14,472 nt of DNA from CAZAQS01 sp964486825 (GCA_964486825.1 CAZAQS010000113.1:1-14472), one strand, 5' to 3'; positions 7,216 to 14,240 are shown, counted from the first letter of the stretch. The notes: generated by a model not told the origin, from the letters alone. A program made the numbers and translations.

Positions 7216-7544
7216 TCCAAATCCAGGTGATCCTACGGAGTGATCCTGGTGTAAGGACGGCCGTTCCAGTTTGTCTGAACAAATGTGGTATGATCCAATC
7301 GGATAAAATCTATCTTATTTCAAACGAAATCACATACATATATGTTTTATCTGCGCTCATGAGGCTGTTCCTGGATTTACACACCCACCTATCCCAGGGA
7401 TATTTTTCGGTTCTAGCCCTTTCCCTGTGGCGTTCTAGTTTTCATGGCTGGTTACTGGTCCGGTGTTCAGGTATCTTTTTGGTGTCAACCGTTAGCTAAT
7501 CCGTTTGATTTCATGGTGCTTTTTCTTCTCCCGAGTATTGATCT
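7216..7544. other. Gene-free intergenic region between the two regulators
   Basis: About 330 bp without a convincing gene. It opens with an imperfect hairpin, CCAGG(T)GATC...GATCCTGG (7223-7249), just after the stop of the first regulator; no T tract follows, so it is not a typical terminator. TTTGT-CTGA-ACAAA (7270-7283) is a short inverted repeat. An AT-rich stretch (about 7283-7345) holds TATGAT (7289-7294) and TAAAAT (7304-7309), but neither has a convincing -35. TTAGCTAA (7492-7499) is an 8-bp palindrome that could be chance. No Shine-Dalgarno sequence precedes the ATG at 7545. A 90-codon open frame here has no coding character I recognise. Confidence 0.5.
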
Positions 7545-10304
7545 ATGTCTATACCAATTTTAGCCACAAAACTTAATATCCCCCCACACCGGCGCAAGGT
7601 TGTCCTCCGACCCGGCTTGATCGAGCGGTTAGACGAAAGCCTGCATGGTAAGCTGGCCCTCATCGCTGCCCCCGCCGGCTTTGGTAAAACCACGTTGGTC
7701 AGCGAATGGGCCCATGCTATCGGCTCTGCAGCTCCACCTGTAGCCGTCGCATGGCTGTCGCTGGACGAAGGGGATAACGACCAAACCCGCTTTCTGATTT
7801 ACCTCGTAACTGCCCTGCAGATGGCTGCGGACCGGCAGTTGCCAGCCGGCAGGATAGGGGAGGGTGTGCTGGGTGCCCTCCAATCCCCGCAGCCCCCGCC
7901 AGCCGAACTGGTTTTGACAACCCTGCTCAATGAAGTCGGGTCCCTGCCAGGCCTTTTTGTCCTGGTCCTTGATGACTACCATTTGATTGACTCCAGGGCG
8001 ATCGATCATGCAGTCGCCTTCCTGATCGAGCACCTGCCTCCGCAAATGCACCTGGTCATCGCCACCCGTGAGGATCCCCAGCTGCCGCTGGCACGGCTAC
8101 GCGCCCGTGGCCAATTGACCGAACTACGCGCCAGAGACCTGCGTTTTACCTCCTCAGAAACTGCCGGATTTCTCCAGGCGATGAGTCTAAACCTCTCGGA
8201 AGAAGATATCGCCGCTCTGGAAGACCGCACCGAAGGCTGGATTGCAGGGCTGCAATTAGCAGCCCTTGCCATGCAGGGCCACCAGGATGCTGCGGAGTTC
8301 ATCCGGGCATTCGCCGGAGACCACCGGTACATCGTGGACTATCTGGTCGAAGAGGTCCTGCAGCGTCAGCCCGAAACTGTCCGCAGCTTCTTACTCCAGA
8401 CCGCCATTCTCGACAGGTTGTGCGGCTCGCTGTGCAATGCCGTCACCGGCCAGGAGGAAGGCAAGGCGCGGTTGGAGGCTCTGGAGCGAGGCAACTTCTT
8501 TGTAGTTCCGCTGGATGATAAGCGCCACTGGTATCGCTATCACCACCTCTTTGCCGAAGTTCTCTATGTGCATTTGATGGCGGAGCAGCCCGATCAGGTG
8601 GCTACGCTGCACCGGCATGCGAGCGAGTGGTATGAGCAGAATGGTATGGCTGACGATGCGATCCACCACGCGTTGGCTGCCAAGGATTTCGAGCGAGCGG
8701 CGGGGCTGATCGAACTGGCAGCACCGGCCATGCGCAAGAGCAGGCAGGAAGCCATGCTGCACGACTGGATGAAGGCGTTGCCTGAGGGGCTATTCCGAAC
8801 CAGGCCAGTGCTCAGCATTGAATATGTTGGGGCAATACTAAGTAGGGGTAAGCTCGAGGGTATTGAAGACCGCCTGCGGGACGCCGAACGGTGGCTGGAG
8901 ACGACAGCTGACGGGCGTGAGCTATCAGATGAGATGGTGGTCATGGACGAAGTGGAGTTTCACCGTCTCCCGGCGTCGATTGCCATGTACCGTGCCGGAC
9001 TGGCATTGTTCGTAGGCAATGTGCCCGACACCATGACATACGCCCGGAAGGTGCTCGACCTCGCACCGGAGGATGACTATATTCTGCGTGGAGCGGCAGC
9101 CGCTCTCCTAGGACTTGCTTTCTGGACGGTCGGGAATCTTGATGCCGCATACCGGTCGTATGCCGACGGTATGGCAAGTTTACAAAAGGCGGGGAACATC
9201 GCCGATGCAATCAATGGCTCAATCGCCCTGGCCAATATCCGCATTACGCAAGGTCGTCTGCGTGAGGCAATGAGCACCTATGATCGGGGATTGAGGCTGG
9301 CAACAGAGCAGGGTGGGCCGGTGCTGCGGGGAGCGGCAGACATGTGCGTGGGAATGAGCGAGCTGCATTATGAGTATAACGATCTGCATACCGCCACGCA
9401 ACTCCTGCTGAGAAGCAAGGAGCTCGGCGAGCACGCCGGGTTCCCGCAAAACCGCTATCGCTGGAGCGTTGCCATGGCTCGAATTCGGCAAGCCCAGGGA
9501 GATCTTGACGGTGCGCTCGATCTGCTCCAAGAAGCGGAGCACCTGTATATGAGCGACTTTTCCCCGAATGTGCGTTCTATTACGGCGTTGAAGGCGCGCA
9601 CATGTATCGCGCAGGGGAGGTTGGGTGAAGCCCTCGGATGGGCGCGTGAGCAGGGACTCGCTGCTGAGGACGATGTCAGCTACCTGCGTGAGTTTGAACA
9701 CATCACCCTGGCTAGGATACTTTTGGCGCGATATAAGAACGACCGTGAAGACGGCTCAATTCGTGAGGCGATCAGATTGCTCGAGCGCCTACTAAAAGCA
9801 GCAGAAGAGGGTGGAAGAACGAGAAGCGTCATTGAAATCCTGGTATTGCAGGCACTTGCTCACCAGATGGTTGGCAATATACCTGCGGCTCTTCTGCCTC
9901 TGGGCCAAGCCCTGATGCTGGCTGAGCCAGAGGGCTATATCCGCTTATTCCTGGACGAAGGCTCGAGCATGGCGCAGCTGCTTGGCGAAGCTGCCAGGCG
10001 CGGTATCATGCCAGGCTATACAGGCAAGCTGCTGACAGCCTGTGGGGCTGAACAACCGGAGAGGGCAGGTGCATCGTCTCTCCCCAAAACCCCTACCTCG
10101 CAGCCCTTGGTTGAGCCACTAAGCCAGCGTGAGCTTGAAGTGCTCCGGCTATTCAAAACCGATCTCTCTGGACCCGAGATCGCCCGTGAACTCGTGGTCG
10201 CTTTGAGCACGGTTCGCACCCATACCAAGAGCATTTACAGCAAACTCAACGTAAACAGTCGCCGGGCGGCTGTCAAACGAGCTATTGAACTGGGCTTGAT
10301 ATAA
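7545..10304 (+). CDS. MalT-like LuxR-family transcriptional regulator (STAND ATPase), second of tandem pair
   Basis: A 919-residue paralogue of the regulator at 4417. Seen: Walker A APAGFGKTT (~42-50), Walker B LFVLVLDDYHLID (~137-149), TREDPQLPLARLRARGQLTELRA, winged-helix-like HRHASEWYEQNGMADDAIHHAL, a long helical TPR-type region (~400-840), and a C-terminal LuxR HTH VEPLSQRELEVLRLF... (856-919) with the standard TVRTHTKSIYSKL helix. The first ~400 residues are strongly similar to the paralogue. The TPR region is clearly diverged, which suggests a different ligand or partner. The ATG at 7545 was chosen because the conserved PILATKL opening follows at once; there is no clear Shine-Dalgarno sequence. 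It ends at an intrinsic terminator (10339-10369), so it is probably a transcription unit on its own or with the first regulator. Likely targets are its neighbours, by inference; see the GGGGA boxes at 10396-10437. Confidence 0.93.
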   Translation: MSIPILATKLNIPPHRRKVVLRPGLIERLDESLHGKLALIAAPAGFGKTTLVSEWAHAIGSAAPPVAVAWLSLDEGDNDQTRFLIYLVTALQMAADRQLPAGRIGEGVLGALQSPQPPPAELVLTTLLNEVGSLPGLFVLVLDDYHLIDSRAIDHAVAFLIEHLPPQMHLVIATREDPQLPLARLRARGQLTELRARDLRFTSSETAGFLQAMSLNLSEEDIAALEDRTEGWIAGLQLAALAMQGHQDAAEFIRAFAGDHRYIVDYLVEEVLQRQPETVRSFLLQTAILDRLCGSLCNAVTGQEEGKARLEALERGNFFVVPLDDKRHWYRYHHLFAEVLYVHLMAEQPDQVATLHRHASEWYEQNGMADDAIHHALAAKDFERAAGLIELAAPAMRKSRQEAMLHDWMKALPEGLFRTRPVLSIEYVGAILSRGKLEGIEDRLRDAERWLETTADGRELSDEMVVMDEVEFHRLPASIAMYRAGLALFVGNVPDTMTYARKVLDLAPEDDYILRGAAAALLGLAFWTVGNLDAAYRSYADGMASLQKAGNIADAINGSIALANIRITQGRLREAMSTYDRGLRLATEQGGPVLRGAADMCVGMSELHYEYNDLHTATQLLLRSKELGEHAGFPQNRYRWSVAMARIRQAQGDLDGALDLLQEAEHLYMSDFSPNVRSITALKARTCIAQGRLGEALGWAREQGLAAEDDVSYLREFEHITLARILLARYKNDREDGSIREAIRLLERLLKAAEEGGRTRSVIEILVLQALAHQMVGNIPAALLPLGQALMLAEPEGYIRLFLDEGSSMAQLLGEAARRGIMPGYTGKLLTACGAEQPERAGASSLPKTPTSQPLVEPLSQRELEVLRLFKTDLSGPEIARELVVALSTVRTHTKSIYSKLNVNSRRAAVKRAIELGLI

Positions 10305-10338
10305 GCCCAAAACGCACAGCAAAACAAGGATTTCTGTG

Positions 10339-10369
10339 AACCCTGCCATATTTCCCAGGCGGGGTTTTT
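10339..10369 (+). terminator. Intrinsic terminator after the second LuxR-family gene
   Basis: AACCCTGCC (10339-10347) pairs with GGCGGGG plus TT (10358-10366) with one G-T wobble and a 10-nt loop. The 3' arm runs into TTTTT (10365-10369). Its place 35 bp after the stop at 10304 fits termination of the regulator mRNA. Confidence 0.8.
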
Positions 10370-10377
10370 AGTTTGTT

Positions 10378-10383
10378 TTGACA
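10378..10383 (+). promoter_or_regulatory. Perfect -35 hexamer TTGACA, partner -10 weak
   Basis: TTGACA lies just after the terminator. The best partners 18-19 bp downstream are CGTAAA or GTAAAT (10402-10408), only 3 of 6 matches each. If real, its -10 and start would lie inside the GGGGA box cluster, so a bound regulator would repress it. Confidence 0.3.
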
Positions 10384-10390
10384 TTTTTCC

Positions 10391-10437
10391 ACATCTCCCC
10401 ACGTAAATCCCCACATCTGGGGAAGACATCTCCCCAC
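10391..10437. promoter_or_regulatory. Cluster of GTGGGGA boxes, candidate MalT-like operator array
   Basis: The minus-strand motif GTGGGGA occurs three times, read as TCCCCAC at 10396-10402, 10408-10414 and 10431-10437. The middle copy is part of a perfect inverted repeat, TCCCCA-CATC-TGGGGA (10408-10423). ACATCTCCCCAC occurs twice as a 12-bp direct repeat (10391-10402 and 10426-10437), 35 bp apart. The copies start with GGGGA(G/T), like the E. coli MalT box GGGGA(T/G)GAGG, and the gene just upstream encodes a MalT-like activator. The repeats are seen; binding by that regulator is inference. Confidence 0.5.
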
Positions 10438-10446
10438 ATTCAGTTG

Positions 10447-10452
10447 TATATT
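10447..10452 (+). promoter_or_regulatory. Candidate -10 hexamer TATATT for the membrane-protein operon
   Basis: TATATT lies ten bases downstream of the last GGGGA box and 87 bp before the ATG at 10539. No good -35 exists 17 bp upstream (AGACAT region), which fits an activator-dependent promoter with the boxes as activator sites. Confidence 0.35.
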
Positions 10453-10488
10453 TTCTACTAATCGAACCCAAATAGGCAGAAATGCCGG

Positions 10489-10505
10489 GTGTCAGGCTCT
10501 GGCAC
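10489..10505. repeat. REP-like hairpin in the leader before the membrane-protein gene
   Basis: GTGTCAG-GCT-CTGGCAC forms a 7-bp stem (one G-T wobble) with a 3-nt loop. Its style resembles REP-type intergenic palindromes. It lies between the candidate -10 and the Shine-Dalgarno sequence and could equally be an mRNA leader hairpin. Confidence 0.4.
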
Positions 10506-10538
10506 TTATCCCTGCAGTTCAAAAAAGGAGACAAACAA

Positions 10539-11273
10539 ATGAATACCAAAGGAAAGATCGCGATCAAAGAAAGCAAAACGAGGATATCCACAGCAGTCCT
10601 CATGCGGCTGGCAGGGTTCTCTGCCATGCTGGCCGGGCTGGGCATCGTCGTCCTGGGCATGTTCCATCCGGCGAACGAACCTGTCTACGTCACCACCCCT
10701 ACCTGGATCATCGTGCACATCTTTGCTACATCCCTGGGCTACTTTGGTGTGTTAGGCCTGGCAGGGCTCTACGCCAGACAGGTAGAAAAGGCCGGCTGGC
10801 TGGGCCTGATTGGCTTCCTCCTGTTCAGCATCTGGATGACACTGGTGGGGTTCTTTTCTTTCATCGAAGCCGCGGTGCTGCCTCACCTGGCAAGCGAGTT
10901 CCCGCCGTTCATGACCGGCTTCCTGGGGATGTTTAGCGGCATTCCCAGCGAGGTGAACCTCGGGGTCATGCCAACGATTTGGAACATCTCCACACCGATG
11001 TTAATACTTGGCTCCCTGCTGTTTGCCATCGCTACTTTCCGCGCCGGGATCCTGCCGCGCTGGGCAGCCGGTTTGCTTGCCCTCGGCTCCTTGATGGTCC
11101 CGGTGGGTGCACTTGCCCCAACCGAGCTCCAGGCAAAAATCATCATGATCCCGATGGGGTTGGGCATTGCATGGATGGGATACGCGCTCTTGACCGAACG
11201 GCGAGAGAAGGCCTCGGAACATGTCCTGTCAAGTTCCGCCAAACCAGAGCCGAGCAAGGTGGCTCGAGATTGA
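10539..11273 (+). CDS. Multi-pass membrane protein of unknown function
   Basis: A 244-residue protein with a basic N-terminal tail (~1-18) and about six hydrophobic helices near residues 20-41, 55-79, 86-113, 145-168, 173-193 and 199-219, then a hydrophilic, charged C-terminal tail (~220-244). No catalytic motif is recognised. Size, helix pattern and its position directly before a DUF4386 protein suggest a related integral membrane family, but clear DUF4386 end motifs are missing. ATG 10539 is chosen over an upstream in-frame ATG at 10482 because AAAGGAG (10524-10530) lies eight bases before it and the 19 extra codons overlap the leader hairpin. It is likely the first gene of an operon running to 13396. 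What it does is unknown. Confidence 0.75.
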   Translation: MNTKGKIAIKESKTRISTAVLMRLAGFSAMLAGLGIVVLGMFHPANEPVYVTTPTWIIVHIFATSLGYFGVLGLAGLYARQVEKAGWLGLIGFLLFSIWMTLVGFFSFIEAAVLPHLASEFPPFMTGFLGMFSGIPSEVNLGVMPTIWNISTPMLILGSLLFAIATFRAGILPRWAAGLLALGSLMVPVGALAPTELQAKIIMIPMGLGIAWMGYALLTERREKASEHVLSSSAKPEPSKVARD

Positions 11274-11301
11274 ATTCGACGAGAAATCCAATCTTTTAAC
11301 T

Positions 11302-11325
11302 AAGGAGTTGATGATGAGCCAATAG
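11302..11325 (+). other. Shine-Dalgarno plus four-codon micro-ORF in the intergenic gap
   Basis: AAGGAG (11302-11307) is followed three bases later by ATG ATG AGC CAA TAG (11311-11325), an ORF of four codons. TGAGC-CAATA-GCTCA (11315-11329) forms a small hairpin across its stop. It could be a leader peptide, or the start of a degraded gene; nothing shows that it is translated. Confidence 0.25.
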
Positions 11326-11369
11326 CTCACCGGTGACGAATGAAAATCTATTTTCAAGGGAGAACAACT

Positions 11370-12131
11370 ATGAACATCCAACCAACAGGCAGAATCCGTA
11401 AAGAGGACGAGTTTGCGAATGCCCGTCAGCACTCAGCGAGAAAAATCGCCCTCGCGGCAGGCGTGTTGTACCTACTCACCTTTGTCTCGATTCCGATCGG
11501 CTTTCTTTACAGTTCTGTGCTGAACGACCCTAACTACATCGTCGGCTCTGGGCCGGACACTGCTATCATAATCGGCGGTATCCTGGAGATCATTGTAGCC
11601 CTCGCCGGCATCGGCACCGCTGTGGCGCTGTACCCGGTGGTCAAGAGGCAGAACGAAGGCATCGCGCTGGGCTTAATCGGGTCTCGGGTTTTGGAAGCCA
11701 GCACGATCTTCGCAGATGTTGTCTGCCTGCTGGCGATTGTGACCTTGCGGCGGGCTGGAGTCGGAGCAGATGCGTTGGTTACCGGCAAAGCGCTGGTTGC
11801 CCTGTATGGCTTGTTCCGCCTCGGACAAAACCTCATGCCGGCCGTGAACGACCTGTTGCTGGGCTCCCTGCTCTATCAGTCGCGCCTGGTGCCTCGGGTT
11901 CTGCCGGTGATGGGATTCATCGGAGCGCCCCTGCTCATCGCAAACACCATCGTGTTTATGTTCGGCATCACCAGCGGACCGCTCTTTGTGCTGACGGCGA
12001 TCGGTGTTCTCCCGATTGCGCTTTTTGAGTTTATTCTGGGTATCTGGCTCACGGTTAAGGGATTCAATTCACCTGCAATCACTTCCCTGTATGCAAAAAC
12101 AGCGACAAGCGAGCTCGTGAGCGCAGCATGA
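11370..12131 (+). CDS. DUF4386 family integral membrane protein
   Basis: A 253-residue membrane protein. After a polar N-terminus (~1-22) it shows ARKIALAAGVLYLLTFVSIP (~23-42), the typical opening of DUF4386 proteins, then about six hydrophobic helices (~26-49, 64-90, 97-125, 140-167, 175-199, 205-229). Family-like motifs are GSRVLEASTIF (~104-113), and EFILGIWLTVKGFN near the end (~220-233), where DUF4386 proteins usually carry an 'E-G-WL-KGF' motif. No enzymatic function is established for the family. ATG 11370 has AGGGAG (11357-11362) seven bases upstream; the in-frame start ten codons earlier lacks such a site. It sits 96 bp after the first membrane-protein gene and 76 bp before the MDR gene, in the same direction, so shared transcription is likely. 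Confidence 0.85.
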   Translation: MNIQPTGRIRKEDEFANARQHSARKIALAAGVLYLLTFVSIPIGFLYSSVLNDPNYIVGSGPDTAIIIGGILEIIVALAGIGTAVALYPVVKRQNEGIALGLIGSRVLEASTIFADVVCLLAIVTLRRAGVGADALVTGKALVALYGLFRLGQNLMPAVNDLLLGSLLYQSRLVPRVLPVMGFIGAPLLIANTIVFMFGITSGPLFVLTAIGVLPIALFEFILGIWLTVKGFNSPAITSLYAKTATSELVSAA

Positions 12132-12207
12132 ATATAGAGTATGGCAGAGAGGATATTCAGCCCGCACTGCCTTCCAAGTCTCACATTCTTTAATAGGAGA
12201 TTATGAA

Positions 12208-13119
12208 ATGAAAGCAATTGTAGCCTCTAAATATGGTCCACCGGAAGTTCTGCACCTGCAGGAGGTTGAGAAACCAACACCCAAGGATAATGAGCTGCTG
12301 ATCAAAGTGCACGCCACAACCGTCACAGCCGGGGACCGCAGAATGCGAAGTTTTGACGTTCCTCCCCTATACTGGCTCCCCGCTCGAATCACGCTGGGTC
12401 TCACAAAACCCAAACATCCAATTTACGGCATGGAACTTGCCGGTGAAGTGGAGGCAGCCGGCAAAGACGTAACCCGCTTCAAGGCAGGTGACCAGGTGTT
12501 TGCCTCGACCCTCTCGGAGAATTTTGGCGCCTACGCCGAGTATAAATGCATGCCCGAAGATGGGCTGGTGTTGACAAAACCGGCCAATAATACTTATGAG
12601 GAGGCTGCCGCCGTTCCGATTGGGGGGACTACAGCTCTGCGCCTGCTTCGAAAGGGAAACATCCAGCGCGGACAAAAAGTCCTGATCTACGGTGCTTCTG
12701 GAAGTGTGGGCACGTATGCGGTACAGCTTGCCCGGTACTTTAGGGCAGAAGTGACCGGGGTTTGCAGTACGGCCAATCTAGAAATGGTGAAATCTTTAGG
12801 GGCTGACCAGGTCATTGATTATACAAAGGATGATTTTTCAACAAGCGAAACGCTTTATGACGCCATCTTTGACACGGTTGGAAAATGCCCAAAATCAATA
12901 TACTCGAAAGCCCTCAAGCCGGACGGGACCTACGTAACCATTGCAAAGCTCGATACGAAACAAAACATGGAAGAATTAGTTTTCATGAAAGGGTTGATTG
13001 AGGCGGGCAGGATCAAAGCGGTCATCGACTGCTGCTACCCGCTGGAGAGTATGGTTGAGGCGCACCGGTATGTCGATCAGGGACACAAAAAGGGGAATGT
13101 GGTCGTCACTGTGGAATAG
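12208..13119 (+). CDS. NAD(P)-dependent MDR oxidoreductase (quinone oxidoreductase-like, zinc-free), shortened
   Basis: A 303-residue medium-chain dehydrogenase/reductase. Seen: MKAIVASKYGPPEVLHLQEV opening, the GroES-like fold with VHATTVTAGDRRMRS (~34-48), PIYGMELAGEVEAAGKDVTRFKAG (~71-94), GAYAEY (~107-112), EEAAAVPIGGTTALR (~131-145), the nucleotide loop VLIYGASGSVGTYAVQLAR (~158-176) and ALKPDGTYVT (~235-244). The classical structural-zinc cysteine lobe is absent, placing it in the quinone-reductase-like branch; electron acceptor unknown. Relatives are usually ~330 residues. Here TYVTIAKLDTKQNMEELVF joins two conserved blocks with roughly 25-35 fewer residues than expected, so there is an apparent in-frame internal deletion. 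AGGAGA (12195-12200) favours ATG 12208; an ATG at 12203 is out of frame. A small-protein gene follows four bases after its stop. Confidence 0.88.
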   Translation: MKAIVASKYGPPEVLHLQEVEKPTPKDNELLIKVHATTVTAGDRRMRSFDVPPLYWLPARITLGLTKPKHPIYGMELAGEVEAAGKDVTRFKAGDQVFASTLSENFGAYAEYKCMPEDGLVLTKPANNTYEEAAAVPIGGTTALRLLRKGNIQRGQKVLIYGASGSVGTYAVQLARYFRAEVTGVCSTANLEMVKSLGADQVIDYTKDDFSTSETLYDAIFDTVGKCPKSIYSKALKPDGTYVTIAKLDTKQNMEELVFMKGLIEAGRIKAVIDCCYPLESMVEAHRYVDQGHKKGNVVVTVE

Positions 13120-13123
13120 AGTA

Positions 13124-13396
13124 ATGTCGAACAAACACAACCTGAAACATGATGCAGATCGACCACCGGTTTATCAAATCAGGATCAAGGGTCATCTGGG
13201 ACAGCAGTGGACAGACTGGTTTGTGGGCCTGACCATCACGCTGGAAGAGGACGGCGATATGCTCCTGACCGGCCCGGTGATCGATCAGGCTGCCTTGCAC
13301 GGATTGCTAAAAAAAGTGCGGGATTTGGGCATGCCATTGCTCTCCGTCATACTTGTTCAACCCGACCAGGGAGATGCGGCAGATATCAAGCAGTGA
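13124..13396 (+). CDS. Small conserved protein of unknown function next to an MDR gene
   Basis: A 90-residue protein: a polar N-terminus, then YQIRIKGHLGQQWTDWFVGL (~17-36), TITLEEDGDMLLTGPVIDQA (~37-56), and ALHGLLKKVRDLGMPLLSVI (~56-75), ending in a short acidic tail. The pattern suggests alternating beta strands followed by an amphipathic helix. From memory, near-identical small proteins are common in Chloroflexota and Actinobacteria, often beside oxidoreductases or regulators, with no assigned role. It starts four bases after the MDR stop, so translational coupling is likely; its ATG has no strong Shine-Dalgarno sequence (only weak purines in GAATAGAGTA). It is cytoplasmic by composition. 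It may modify or sense the state of the neighbouring enzyme, but that is a guess. Confidence 0.8.
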   Translation: MSNKHNLKHDADRPPVYQIRIKGHLGQQWTDWFVGLTITLEEDGDMLLTGPVIDQAALHGLLKKVRDLGMPLLSVILVQPDQGDAADIKQ

Positions 13397-13525
13397 AGCG
13401 TCTCTGTTTTAGAGCCAGTTCCCGGCGGACAACTCACCCTGGACTCAAAGCGATGCGCATAACGGTTGGGGTCTCGGAGTAGAACCTCTTCCCACTCACC
13501 AGTCCCAACGACAACACCCGAAACA

Positions 13526-13557
13526 ACACTTAAGTGTCTATGTGGTAATACTACAAT
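13526..13557 (+). promoter_or_regulatory. Palindromic operator ACACTTAAGTGT near a weak -10
   Basis: ACACTTAAGTGT (13526-13537) is a perfect 12-bp palindrome. TACAAT (13552-13557) matches the -10 consensus at five of six bases. The palindrome covers the matching -35 position, where TTAAGT (13530-13535) is weak, so a dimeric regulator could control the second MDR gene from here. The palindrome is seen; the role is inferred. Confidence 0.4.
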
Positions 13558-13657
13558 TAAGATAAACTAAAAAGGTTTCCAGCCCGAGGTCTACCGCCTG
13601 GGGCGTGAGTACCGGGTTGCCCTGATGGGGACCGCATAGCACACACGAAAACCCGAA

Positions 13658-13686
13658 CTGGGCAGCCTGCATCAGCAGCTGCCCAG
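13658..13686. repeat. Strong hairpin, 9-bp perfect stem
   Basis: CTGGGCAGC (13658-13666) and GCTGCCCAG (13678-13686) are exact reverse complements across an 11-nt loop. No T run follows on the + strand, so it is not a classical terminator. It lies 77 bp before the second MDR start and may be an RNA leader structure or a repeat. Confidence 0.6.
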
Positions 13687-13763
13687 ATCGCAGCTGGCAA
13701 TAGAAACTAACAAATAGCCTCTGTTTCCTAAACATAATAGATGAAGTAAGGAAGGATAACTGA

Positions 13764-14240
13764 ATGAAAGCAATTGTTTACCACAACTACGGTTCACCCG
13801 ATGGTCTAAAACTTGAAGAGGTCGCAAAACCGGCGCCCAGAGAGGATGAAGTACTGGTTGAAATTCATGCGGCAACCGTAACTCCTGGCGATGGGTTTGT
13901 CGTGAAAGGCGAGCCTTTCGTGGCCCGCCTGTGGTCCGGACTTTTGGAACCAAAACACAAGATCCCCGGAAAAGAAATGGCAGGGCGGGTCGAAGCGGTT
14001 GGCGGCAGCGTGACGCAGTTCCGGCCGGGTGATGAGGTGTTCGGTGACCTGTCCGTGTGCGGTATGGGCGCTTTTGCTGAGTATGTATGCGTTCCTGAAA
14101 GTGCAATCGCGCTGAAACCTGCCAACTTGACATTCGAGCAAGCCGCCGCCGTACCTGAATCGGCAGTCGTCGCCCTGCAAGGTCTTCGAGATAAAGGGAA
14201 GATACAGGCGGGGCAGAAGGTTTTGATCAATGGCGCCTGA
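13764..14240 (+). pseudogene. MDR oxidoreductase, truncated after the N-terminal half
   Basis: 158 residues that match the first half of the MDR family: MKAIVYHNYGSPDGLKLEEV, VEIHAATVTPGDGFV (~32-46), KIPGKEMAGRVEAVGGSVTQFRPGDEVFG with GDEVFGDL, GAFAEYVCVPESA, FEQAAAVPESAVVALQGLR and KVLINGA. The frame stops at TGA 14238-14240 exactly where GASGGVG-type dinucleotide-binding loops should continue, so the whole NAD(P)-binding half (~160-170 residues) is missing. The stop is formed by the joining sequence. It starts with the same 14 bases (ATGAAAGCAATTGT) as the MDR gene at 12208 and is a diverged paralogue. ATG 13764 has AAGGAAGGAT (13748-13757) six bases upstream. As it stands it cannot be an active dehydrogenase; it could be a real pseudogene or an assembly break. 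Confidence 0.8.

Larger units (their letters stand above)
13397..13763. other. Gene-free, structure-rich intergenic leader
   Basis: Roughly 370 bp between the small-protein gene and the second MDR gene. I see no recognisable gene on either strand. It holds a 12-bp perfect palindrome (13526-13537), a weak -10 TACAAT (13552-13557), and a strong 9-bp-stem hairpin (13658-13686). Transcription from the weak promoter would give a ~200-nt structured leader. A 65-codon minus-strand frame (13538-13735) has no recognised similarity. Confidence 0.5.

Noticed and set aside
7227..7499. 90-codon open frame between the two regulators
   Set aside because: No ribosome site, no recognisable motif, and irregular composition in an AT-rich intergenic region; most likely chance.
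10384..10445. Short CRISPR-like array from the repeated TCCCCAC motif
   Set aside because: Repeats are only 7-12 bp with uneven spacing and sit in a promoter position; an operator array fits better.
13430..13515. Integron attC-like site around GCATAACGG (13457-13465)
   Set aside because: Only one half of a core-like motif is present, with no matching GTTATGC partner and no paired arms.
13538..13735. 65-codon minus-strand frame in the leader region
   Set aside because: No recognised similarity and no ribosome site; it covers the hairpin and promoter-like elements.
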